Below, piece after piece: positions 18,173 through 25,370 of a stretch of DNA of 64,000 nucleotides. This DNA is from Cucumibacter marinus DSM 18995 (GTDB lineage Bacteria; Pseudomonadota; Alphaproteobacteria; Rhizobiales; Devosiaceae): contig NZ_AUCR01000010.1 of NCBI RefSeq assembly GCF_000429865.1, positions 47,166 through 111,165 of the forward strand, written 5' to 3'. A program made the position numbers and the translations under genes. The notes below the pieces were generated by a model, which was not told the origin of the DNA, searched no databases, and worked only from the letters and a program-made list of their open reading frames with translations. Numbering within the stretch: the first letter of the stretch is position 1; every line of letters begins with the position of its first letter.

Positions 18173-18345
18173 GGTCTCCTCCAAAAACTCTGAATTCTGT
18201 CTTGTCTGGTTTGGCGTTTAGGGCGCCGTTCACGGGGTCTGGCCTTTGGGCCGGACATAGGGGCGCCATCCGGCTGCCCATCGGAACAAGGCCTATGGGA
18301 GCAGCGCCTCTTGGCGGATGGCGATTTCGGGGTTCGGGGTTAAAG

Positions 18346-18383
18346 AACGGGTGGCCAGCCTCAGGGCGAGCCGGCCACCCGTT
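18346..18383 (-). terminator. Putative terminator between the 80-residue gene and aceA
   Basis: AACGGGTGGCC (18346-18356) pairs with GGCCACCCGTT (18373-18383). On the minus strand the stem is followed by CTTTAA. It would separate the small gene from aceA, which would then need its own promoter in the 220-bp gap. A second, weaker hairpin (GTCTGGCC/GGCCGGAC) lies near 18238-18257. Confidence 0.5.
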
Positions 18384-18394
18384 GGATGACGGGG

Positions 18395-18637
18395 TTAGCC
18401 CCTGGCCGCCGGCCGGCGGAACGTGGCCGCGACCATGGCATTCCCGTCAAAAAGCTCGCTGGCGGCAGCGGGGCCTTCGGCAAAGGCGAAGACGTGCCGG
18501 TTGACCTGACCTACGATCGAATAGCCTTTGGCATCGAGACCGCGGGCACGGAACTGGCCCATGGCTTCGTTGATGCTGCGCGCGATGATGGTGACGTATT
18601 CATCGCCGGGGGCGGGGGTTGCGATCATGTCGGTCAT
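18395..18637 (-). CDS. Small conserved-looking protein next to aceA, function unknown
   Basis: 80 residues from the ATG at 18637, which has AAGGAGA at optimal distance. It begins MTDMIATPAPGDEYVTIIAR and contains INEAMGQFRARGLDAKGYSI, so it may form a small alpha/beta fold. No catalytic motif, signal peptide or membrane segment. It is read with aceA and divergently from the ScfR-like regulator, and its promoter region carries the repeated motifs described at 18701-18844. I infer an accessory or regulatory role in acetate or short-chain acyl metabolism, from context only. Confidence 0.75.
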   Translation of the reverse strand: MTDMIATPAPGDEYVTIIARSINEAMGQFRARGLDAKGYSIVGQVNRHVFAFAEGPAAASELFDGNAMVAATFRRPAARG

Positions 18638-18700
18638 GGCATTTCTCCTTGGCACTTGACCTCTGCCGGTACCGCTATTGGTTTCCTGCAGCGCCGTGAT

Positions 18701-18844
18701 GTAAAGATTTGACAAATGCCGCGCAGATGCAAGATAAATCGGCATATCCCGGTGTCACGGCGTAAAGACTTGCAAAGCCGGGCTTGACAAGATGTAAAGC
18801 TTGTAAAGTCCACTGCAGTCCCAGACCTTGTAAAGCCGGTAAAG
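18701..18844. promoter_or_regulatory. Repeated GTAAAG/TTGCAAAG motifs: putative ScfR operator region
   Basis: Four similar paired motifs lie in the divergent gap: GTAAAGATTTGACAAA (18701-18716), GTAAAGACTTGCAAAG (18762-18777), GTAAAGCTTGTAAAG (18794-18808) and CTTGTAAAGCCGGTAAAG (18827-18844). They resemble the TTTGCAAA-like half sites known for RamB/ScfR-type regulators. A possible rightward promoter overlaps the first (TTGACA 18709-18714, 17 bp, AGATAA 18732-18737). The last copy abuts the GGAGGA ribosome site of the regulator. Likely meaning: autoregulation plus control of the 80-residue gene. Confidence 0.55.
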
Positions 18845-18857
18845 GGAGGAAAGCGGC

Positions 18858-20279
18858 GTGAACGATTCCGATCCGCAAATCGGTGGCAAGATCAGGCGCT
18901 TGCGCCGTCAGCGCGCCCTCAGCCAGGCGGACCTTGCGGCCGCTATCGGCATTTCGGCGAGCTATCTCAATCTCATCGAACACAACCGCCGCAAGATCAC
19001 CGTGCCGCTTCTGTTCAAGCTCGCGGGCCATTTCGGGGTCGAGCCGGGCGAACTCGCTGAAAGCGATGAAAGCCGCCTCTCTGGCGATCTCATGGAAATG
19101 TTCGGCGACGATGTCTTCGCCGACAATGATCTCACCAATCACGATATCCGCGATCTCGCGGCTTCAAACCCCGCTATCGCCCGCGCCGTTCTGAGGCTTT
19201 ACGACCGCTATCGCCACGAGCACCGCAACCGCTCAAGCGCGCCTGCCGATGATGGCGATATCCTGCCCGGCACCGCCGGCCATCACGCGGCAACCGATGC
19301 GATCTCCGATTTCATCCAGGAGAACGCCAATCATTTCGACAGCCTCGAGCGTGCCGCCGAGCGTGTGCGTGCCGATATCGACAATGCCTCGGACGTTTTG
19401 AGCCTGGGGCTGCGCACCTATCTCGGCAATGTCTTCGGCATGGATTGGCGACTGGCTTCCCTGCCGCGCGGCATCGCGCGACGCCTCGCCGAAGACGGGC
19501 GGGTGATTGAAATCGCCGACACGCTGCCGGCCGAATCCGCCATTTTCGCTGTCGCCCATCAGATCGGGCTGCTCACGGCCGAAACCCAGATCAATGCCAT
19601 CATCGAGCAAAGCGACCTGCCCGAGGACGACGCCCCGGCGCTGGCCCGCAATGTCCTCGCCTCCTATTTCGCCGCCGCCCTGATGATGCCTTATGAGCCC
19701 TTCCTCAAGGCCTGCCGTGACTATCGCTACGACATCGAGCGTTGCGCCCGGCGCTTCTCGGCCAGCTTCGAACAGGTCTGCCACCGCATGACCACCCTGC
19801 AGCGGCCCGGCGCCCGGGGCATCCCGTTGCATTTGGTGCGCACCGATATTGCGGGGAACATTTCCAAGCGCTTTTCGCTTTCGGGCATCCATATTCCGCG
19901 CCATTCCGGTGCCTGCCCGCGCTGGAATGTCTATGCGGCGTTCCTCCAGCCCGAGCGCATCAATGTGCAGATCTCGCAAATGCCCGACGGTCAGCGCTTT
20001 TTCTGCATCGCCAAGGCCATCGTCAAAGGCGACTACCGCTACAATGCCCCGACCCGGCATCTTGCCATCGGGCTTGGCTGCGATATCGCCCAGGCCCGCG
20101 AGATGATCTATTCGGACGGCATCGATCTCGAAAACGAGGCGCTGTCGATCCCTATTGGTGTGGGTTGCCGCCAATGTCCGCGGCTCGAATGCGGCCAGCG
20201 GGCGCACCCGCCCGCCGACCACCGCTTCCGTCTCGAGGACGGCATCCGCGCCGAAAGCCTTTACGGGCGGATGCTGTAG
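18858..20279 (+). CDS. ScfR/RamB-like short-chain fatty acyl-CoA regulator (XRE HTH)
   Basis: 473 residues. An XRE/Cro-type helix-turn-helix covers about 8-65 (IRRLRRQRALSQADLAAAIG, SYLNLIEHNRRKI). A central IrrE/ImmA-like region follows (about 150-300), but with VAHQIG in place of an HExxH metalloprotease motif. The C-terminal short-chain fatty acyl-CoA regulator domain has a Cys-rich end, CRQCPRLECGQRAHPP. Relatives (RamB, ScfR) sense acetyl- or propionyl-CoA status and control glyoxylate or propionyl-CoA genes. GTG start after GGAGGA. Divergence from the aceA-side genes fits local control. Confidence 0.9.
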   Translation: MNDSDPQIGGKIRRLRRQRALSQADLAAAIGISASYLNLIEHNRRKITVPLLFKLAGHFGVEPGELAESDESRLSGDLMEMFGDDVFADNDLTNHDIRDLAASNPAIARAVLRLYDRYRHEHRNRSSAPADDGDILPGTAGHHAATDAISDFIQENANHFDSLERAAERVRADIDNASDVLSLGLRTYLGNVFGMDWRLASLPRGIARRLAEDGRVIEIADTLPAESAIFAVAHQIGLLTAETQINAIIEQSDLPEDDAPALARNVLASYFAAALMMPYEPFLKACRDYRYDIERCARRFSASFEQVCHRMTTLQRPGARGIPLHLVRTDIAGNISKRFSLSGIHIPRHSGACPRWNVYAAFLQPERINVQISQMPDGQRFFCIAKAIVKGDYRYNAPTRHLAIGLGCDIAQAREMIYSDGIDLENEALSIPIGVGCRQCPRLECGQRAHPPADHRFRLEDGIRAESLYGRML

Positions 20280-20436
20280 CGGCACGAGCCACAACCCTCA
20301 TCCTGACCCCTCATGGTGAGCCTCCTGAGCGCGTCGAAGGGCGAACCACGAATGACATCGGGAGCGAGCAATTCTCTTCCACCCTCATCCTGAGCTTGTC
20401 GAAGGACGAGGGTGGTTGTGAGCGCGGCCGGAAGGC
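20280..20436. repeat. REP-like palindromes between scfR-like gene and ribN
   Basis: Two related palindromic units: CCTCATCCTGAC... near 20294-20350 and CCACCCTCATCCTGAG...GACGAGGGTGG near 20389-20415, whose ends pair. The core CTGAGCTTGTCGAAGGACGA belongs to a repeat common in alphaproteobacterial intergenic DNA; variants recur near 5722, 31845, 62573 and 63650. No gene. It lies between two convergent genes and may end both transcripts. Confidence 0.6.
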
Positions 20437-21345
20437 TTAAGCCGCCTTCAACCGCTGCATCTGCGCACTCGCTTGTGCCCGTTCCTGGGCCACAAGCGTC
20501 AGCGAGGCGAGAACGATCAGCACCGCGCCGGGCCAGAAATTGGCCCCTGGCGCGCTTGCGAACACCACCCAGCCGAACAGGATGTTCAAAGGCAGCTTCA
20601 AGTCGTCGAAGGGCTGCAGATAGGTCGCATCGGCCACCGAATAGGCTCGTGTCAGCACATATTGCGAGCCCGCAGTCAAAATGCCGGCGGTCAAAAGCAC
20701 AGGCCATTGCGCGGCGAGCGGCAGGGTGAGACCCGAGCCCACAAGGATCGCCGCGTTGACCGGGGTCAGCAGCAACAACAAATAGAGCGTGATCGAAAGC
20801 GGGTTTTCGTCCCGGGTCAGATATTTGGTGATCACCGAGGCCCCGGCCCACAGCGCCGCTGCGGCCACCGGCAAAAGCGCCATCGGGGTGAATCCCGCCG
20901 ACCAGGGTTCGAGTATGATCACAGCGCCCGAAAACCCGGCCACCGCCGCGCCGAGCCGCACCGCTGTGATCCGTTCGCCGAGGAACAGCTTGGCCCCTGC
21001 AATCACGAAAAAGGGCGAGGTCATCACCAGCGCCACCGCCTGCCAGATCGGCACCGCCGAGAGTGCCAGCACCCAGAGCTGAACGCCGCCCGCCGACAAG
21101 ACGACCCGAAGCACATGCAGGCCGAGATGGTCGGTCCTGAGCGCTGCAAACCCGCCGCGCCAGATAAAGGGCAGGGCCAGCGCTGCGGCAATCGCATATT
21201 GCCAGAAGGCCACTGTCGTCGAGGGAATGCCCGCGATCATGCCGGCATATTGGGTGGTCACATTGAGCCCGGCAAAGCCGATGCCCGCCAAGACCATGAG
21301 AAGCGCGCCGCGCACCGGCGCATTGAGGGAAACTGCCTGTTGCAT
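20437..21345 (-). CDS. ribN: RibN-type riboflavin transporter (DMT/EamA permease)
   Basis: 302 residues with about ten hydrophobic helices in two EamA halves, a drug/metabolite transporter of the inner membrane. On fold alone the substrate would be open, but an FMN riboswitch precedes the gene on the same strand, about 105 nt upstream of the ATG at 21345. RibN from rhizobia is an EamA riboflavin importer with exactly this control, so riboflavin uptake is the best call. AAAGGA precedes the start. An earlier in-frame start would add 17 residues. Probably monocistronic, ending before REP-like palindromes. Confidence 0.88.
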   Translation of the reverse strand: MQQAVSLNAPVRGALLMVLAGIGFAGLNVTTQYAGMIAGIPSTTVAFWQYAIAAALALPFIWRGGFAALRTDHLGLHVLRVVLSAGGVQLWVLALSAVPIWQAVALVMTSPFFVIAGAKLFLGERITAVRLGAAVAGFSGAVIILEPWSAGFTPMALLPVAAAALWAGASVITKYLTRDENPLSITLYLLLLLTPVNAAILVGSGLTLPLAAQWPVLLTAGILTAGSQYVLTRAYSVADATYLQPFDDLKLPLNILFGWVVFASAPGANFWPGAVLIVLASLTLVAQERAQASAQMQRLKAA

Positions 21346-21424
21346 TTCTGGTCCTTTCAACCCAACAGACAGGGCTACGGGACCAAGGCAGTTCACCGGC
21401 GCTCACGAGAATGCGTACGCCACC

Positions 21425-21439
21425 GGGCGCAACGCGCCC
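21425..21439 (-). promoter_or_regulatory. Hairpin in the ribN leader after the aptamer
   Basis: GGGCGC (21425-21430) and GCGCCC (21434-21439) form a tight stem between the FMN aptamer and the ribN ribosome site. No T-run follows on the minus strand, so it is more likely part of a translational or Rho-dependent expression platform than an intrinsic terminator. Confidence 0.4.
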
Positions 21440-21450
21440 GCCTCGATCGC

Positions 21451-21615
21451 CGTTCTCTTTCATCCGGACTATCACCGTCGGCTTCGGAATCGCACCGAAT
21501 CTGCTGACCCCTTTCCCGGATCGACCTGCAAGGCGGGTCCGGCAAAGGGCGCTCGCGGGCTTCGGACCTGAGGCCCGTCACCGCCGGTGGGGACTTTCAC
21601 CCCGCCCTGAGAACG
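21451..21615 (-). ncRNA. FMN riboswitch (RFN element) controlling ribN
   Basis: Read on the minus strand, this shows the conserved RFN blocks in order: the 5' P1 strand CGTTCTCA (21615-21608), GGGGTGAAAGTCCCCACC (21603-21586), GCCCGCGAGCG, GGGGTCAGCAGATTCGG, GATTCCGAAGCCGACGG and TAGTCCGGATG (to about 21461). The P1 strand AGAGAACG (21458-21451) closes it. FMN binding should lower expression of the downstream gene. The downstream gene is an EamA permease and not a riboflavin biosynthesis operon, which identifies it as RibN. Confidence 0.96.
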
Positions 21616-21881
21616 TCATGGCGCCGGTCATCCGGCGCTGGTCTCAATCTAGTCCATCGTCATTTGCCGATCAAGAAGGAACAATTCTGTGTCCCGTTCC
21701 AAGCTCTGTCCCAAGCCCCGTCCCTTGCTCCGACCCAAGCCCCGTCCCTCGCTCCGGTCCGACGGGGCTTGTGTTTCCCTGTGGGTCATGCGAGCGGGGA
21801 CATCGGTGCCGATCCGATTGATCGCGGCCGCGGTCCCGCTAGAGTAGAAATTGATCCCGAAACGAGCCGAACAGCCCGGAA
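21616..21881. repeat. Promoter-side gap with a 24-bp tandem repeat
   Basis: Two near-identical 24-bp units at 21712-21735 and 21736-21759 (CAAGCCCCGTCCCT core), with a degenerate partial copy before them. GACGGGGCTTG at about 21761-21771 is the reverse complement of the unit start and can pair with either copy. The ribN promoter must lie here, reading left, and the OlsB-like gene promoter, reading right. I see no clear -35/-10 pair for either. Confidence 0.5.
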
Positions 21882-22655
21882 ATGTCATACGCGGCAACAT
21901 TAGGAAAACAACAGGCGCCCGACCCCGGCCCCACCGCCAGCGGCGGGAACCCCGTGCTTGCGCGGCTGGGCGGGCTCAGCGTTGTCGTAGCCGGCACCGG
22001 GGACGAGTTCCGCGCGGCCCGGCAATTGCGCCAGCGCGCCTTTTTTGGCCTGTCCGGCGAGGACGCCGACAGCCATGACGCCGATTGTGACCATCTTATC
22101 GCTCGCGATGATACCGGCACGGTGCTCGCCACCTGCCGGCTGCTGCGCGCGCCGGCCATTCCGCTGTGCGCCGCCGAGTTCCATGTCCGCGAATTCGTCG
22201 CCCGGCGCGCCTATCGCCGCGCCTGCGAGGTCTCGCGCTTCTGCTTTGCCCCGGGGCTCCCCGGGGGGCTGCTGACCCGGGTCATGTTTGCCGGGCTGGC
22301 CGCTTACGCGGCGCAACACCGGGTCACGGGCTTTTTCGGCATGGCCAGCCTGCCGAATGCCGATCATGCCTGTCACGCCGCAGCGCTGGGCTGGCTGGCG
22401 GCCCATCATGGCCTTGATATTCAGGTCACAAGCCGGGACCCGGCAGCGTCCGGCGCCGGTAAACCCGGCGCGACACCGCCGCCGCTGCCGCCATTGCTGC
22501 GCGGCTATCTCAGCCTTGGCGCGCGGGTCGGGCAGGGGGGCTTTGCCGACACCCGCTTCGACACGCTCGATGTCTTCGTCGCCCTTGATCTCACCGACGT
22601 GCCCGAGCGCTATCGCCGCCATTTCACCCGGCCTGCCCTTCTCGCCGCGCCATGA
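21882..22655 (+). CDS. olsB: OlsB-like GNAT acyltransferase (ornithine lipid synthesis)
   Basis: 257 residues of the GNAT branch that holds L-ornithine N-alpha-acyltransferase OlsB and autoinducer-synthase-like acyltransferases. Supporting segments are FRAARQLRQRAFFG, CDHLIARDDTGTVLATCRLL, CEVSRFCFAPG and the C-terminal LLRGYLSLGARVGQGG with FDTLDVFVALDL. OlsB joins a 3-hydroxyacyl chain from ACP to ornithine, making lyso-ornithine lipid, a phosphorus-free membrane lipid. The partner OlsA could be the PlsC-like gene at 34528. No Pho box was seen. It lies 27 bp before mutS. Confidence 0.75.
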   Translation: MSYAATLGKQQAPDPGPTASGGNPVLARLGGLSVVVAGTGDEFRAARQLRQRAFFGLSGEDADSHDADCDHLIARDDTGTVLATCRLLRAPAIPLCAAEFHVREFVARRAYRRACEVSRFCFAPGLPGGLLTRVMFAGLAAYAAQHRVTGFFGMASLPNADHACHAAALGWLAAHHGLDIQVTSRDPAASGAGKPGATPPPLPPLLRGYLSLGARVGQGGFADTRFDTLDVFVALDLTDVPERYRRHFTRPALLAAP

Positions 22656-22682
22656 CCCGAATTGCCGGAGACCTCGTTCCCC

Positions 22683-25370
22683 ATGGCTGACAAAGCAGCG
22701 GCCGACAAATCCCCGGACACTTCGGGCATGACCCCGATGATGGCCCAGTTTTTCGAGATCAAGGCGGTCAATCCCAATTGCCTCTTGTTCTACCGCATGG
22801 GCGATTTCTACGAGCTCTTCTTTGAGGATGCGGAAATCGCCTCGCGGGCGCTGGGCATCACCCTCACCAAGCGCGGCAAGCACCAGGGCGACGACATTCC
22901 GATGTGCGGTGTGCCGGTGCACGCCGCCCAGGACTATCTGAAAAAACTCATCTCCTTGGGTCACCGGGTCGCGGTCTGCGAACAGACCGAGGACCCTGCC
23001 GAAGCCAAGAAGCGCGGTTCGAAATCCGTCGTCAAACGCGATGTGGTCCGGCTCGTGACCGCCGGCACCCTGACCGAAGACGATCTGCTGCCCGCCGACA
23101 CCAACAACTACCTCGTCTCGATCGCGCTTTTGCCCCATGGCGACAGCGATCTGGCGCTGGCCTGGGCTGACATTTCGACAGGGGAGATCGGCTGCACCGA
23201 GATCCCCGAGGCCGGACTGTCGGATGAGATCGCCCGCATCGGCCCTGCCGAAATCATCCTCACCGATGCGAGCCTTCAAGCGCTGGAAAAAGCGCTGCCG
23301 CACCCCGATTCGTGCCAGATCATCACTCAGTCCCGAGACCTGTTCGATACCGAGAACGCCACCGACAGGATTACCGCGGCCTACCCGGCGGACGTGCTCG
23401 ACCCCACCTCGCTGACCCGGGTTGCCCGTTCGGCGCTGGGCGCGCTGATCGGCTATGTCGCTGACACCCAGAAAGGCGCCAGCATTCCCTTGCGGTCGCC
23501 GCAGCTGGGCGCCCGCAAGACCCTGATCATCGATGCCGCCACCCGCGCCTCGCTCGAATTGATCGCCACCAATCGCGGCGAGGCGCGAGGGTCGCTGCGC
23601 CATTGCCTCGACCGCTGCGTCACCGCGCCAGGCTTGCGCCTTCTCTCCGCCCGGCTATCGGCGCCCTCCGCCGATCCCGTCGAAATCGAGGCCAGGCTCG
23701 ATATGGTCGCAGGGCTTCACGCCGACACCATGGTCACCGACGGGCTGCGCGACCGTTTGAAATCCGTGCCCGACATGGCCCGCGCGCTCACGCGCCTCTC
23801 GCTCGAGCGTGGCGGTCCACGCGATTTGCGCGCCATTGGCGGCGCCCTGTCGGGCGCAGAGGCACTGGCCGGTGAACTCGGCCCTGTGCGCGATACGGCT
23901 GGCGGATTGGCCCGGCTCGCCGCCGCGTTGTCCGATGTGCCCCGGGACCTGATGGCCGAAATCGATCGCGCGCTGGGTGAAGACTTGCCATTGCTTACCC
24001 GCGACGGCGGCTTCATTGCCAAGGGCTATGACGTTGACCTCGACGAGCAGCGCTCCTTGTCTCAGGAAAGCCGTTCGGTCATCGCCGCATTGCAGGCCAA
24101 ATATGCGGAGCTGGCCGAGGTGAAGTCCTTGAAGGTCAAGCACAACAATGTGCTCGGCTATTTCGTCGAGGTGCCCGCCAATCATGGCCCGCGCCTGCTG
24201 GCGGAACCACTCAACGCCACCTTCATCCACCGGCAGACCACCGCCAACGCGCTGCGCTTCACCACCACCGAACTGGCAGACCTTGAAACCCGGATCGCCC
24301 ATTCAAGCGCGGCGGCGCTCGAGATCGAACTGGCGATTTTCGCAAACCTGCGCCAGGCCGTGCTCGATGAAACACCGCGCCTGCAGGCGATTGCCGATGC
24401 GCTGGCGGAAACCGATCTCACCGCCAATCTCGCCCATATCGCCCAGACCCGGAACTATTGCCGCCCGAAGATCGATGAAAGCCTTGCCTTCGATATCGAC
24501 GAGGGCCGCCATCCGGTCGTCGAACAAATGCTCGAGGCAGCGGGTGAAACCCGCTTCGTTGCCAATGATTGCGATCTCGGCGGAGACGCCGGCGGCGCGC
24601 TCTGGCTCCTGACCGGGCCCAATATGGGCGGTAAGTCGACATTCCTGCGCCAGAACGCGCTGATCGCGGTGATGGCGCAGATGGGCGGCTTCGTGCCGGC
24701 AAATGCTGCCCATATCGGGGTCATCGACCGCATCTTCTCGCGCGTCGGCGCGGCCGACGATATCGCCCATGGCCGCTCGACCTTCATGGTCGAGATGATC
24801 GAGACCGCCGCCATTCTCAACCGCGCCACGCGGCATTCGCTTGTGGTGCTCGACGAGATCGGGCGCGGCACCGCGACCTTTGACGGTCTGTCGATTGCTT
24901 GGGCTGCGGTCGAGGCGCTGCATGAGCAGACCGGTTGCCGGGCCCTGTTTGCCACCCACTACCATGAACTGACCGCACTGGCGGACCGGCTCGACCGGGT
25001 GTCGAACCACACCATGACGGTCCGTGAATACAAGGGCGACGTGATTTTCCTCCACGCCGTGGCCCCCGGCGCCGCCGACCGGTCTTATGGCATTCAGGTT
25101 GCGCGCCTCGCCGGATTGCCGCCCGAAGTCGTTGCCCGCGCCCGTGAAGTGCTCGAACACCTTGAAAGCCGGTCAAATGGCGCCGACAATAATGGAACAG
25201 GAGATTTGCCGCTCTTTGCCCGCCGACCGCGCCGCGAAGAAACGCAGAATATCGACGATCCCTTAAGCGAAAGGATGGATAGTGTTGATCCTGACGCCCT
25301 GACCCCGGGGCAGGCGATCGACCTGATCTATGAGCTTAAACGACTGCGCAATGCCCGCCGAACCCCATAA
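22683..25370 (+). CDS. mutS: DNA mismatch repair protein MutS
   Basis: 895 residues, full length. It recognises base mismatches and small loops and recruits MutL. The mismatch-binding domain I has KAVNPNCLLFYRMGDFYELF with the Phe-x-Glu wedge. The connector, lever and clamp domains follow. The ATPase has Walker A GPNMGGKST, GAADDIAHGRSTFMVEM, Walker B LVVLDEIGRGTATFDGLS and the FATHYHELT switch His. The ATG at 22683 is used; an in-frame TTG lies 21 bases earlier. Its last 41 bp overlap the predicted start of glnD, so the two are tightly coupled. Confidence 0.98.
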   Translation: MADKAAADKSPDTSGMTPMMAQFFEIKAVNPNCLLFYRMGDFYELFFEDAEIASRALGITLTKRGKHQGDDIPMCGVPVHAAQDYLKKLISLGHRVAVCEQTEDPAEAKKRGSKSVVKRDVVRLVTAGTLTEDDLLPADTNNYLVSIALLPHGDSDLALAWADISTGEIGCTEIPEAGLSDEIARIGPAEIILTDASLQALEKALPHPDSCQIITQSRDLFDTENATDRITAAYPADVLDPTSLTRVARSALGALIGYVADTQKGASIPLRSPQLGARKTLIIDAATRASLELIATNRGEARGSLRHCLDRCVTAPGLRLLSARLSAPSADPVEIEARLDMVAGLHADTMVTDGLRDRLKSVPDMARALTRLSLERGGPRDLRAIGGALSGAEALAGELGPVRDTAGGLARLAAALSDVPRDLMAEIDRALGEDLPLLTRDGGFIAKGYDVDLDEQRSLSQESRSVIAALQAKYAELAEVKSLKVKHNNVLGYFVEVPANHGPRLLAEPLNATFIHRQTTANALRFTTTELADLETRIAHSSAAALEIELAIFANLRQAVLDETPRLQAIADALAETDLTANLAHIAQTRNYCRPKIDESLAFDIDEGRHPVVEQMLEAAGETRFVANDCDLGGDAGGALWLLTGPNMGGKSTFLRQNALIAVMAQMGGFVPANAAHIGVIDRIFSRVGAADDIAHGRSTFMVEMIETAAILNRATRHSLVVLDEIGRGTATFDGLSIAWAAVEALHEQTGCRALFATHYHELTALADRLDRVSNHTMTVREYKGDVIFLHAVAPGAADRSYGIQVARLAGLPPEVVARAREVLEHLESRSNGADNNGTGDLPLFARRPRREETQNIDDPLSERMDSVDPDALTPGQAIDLIYELKRLRNARRTP

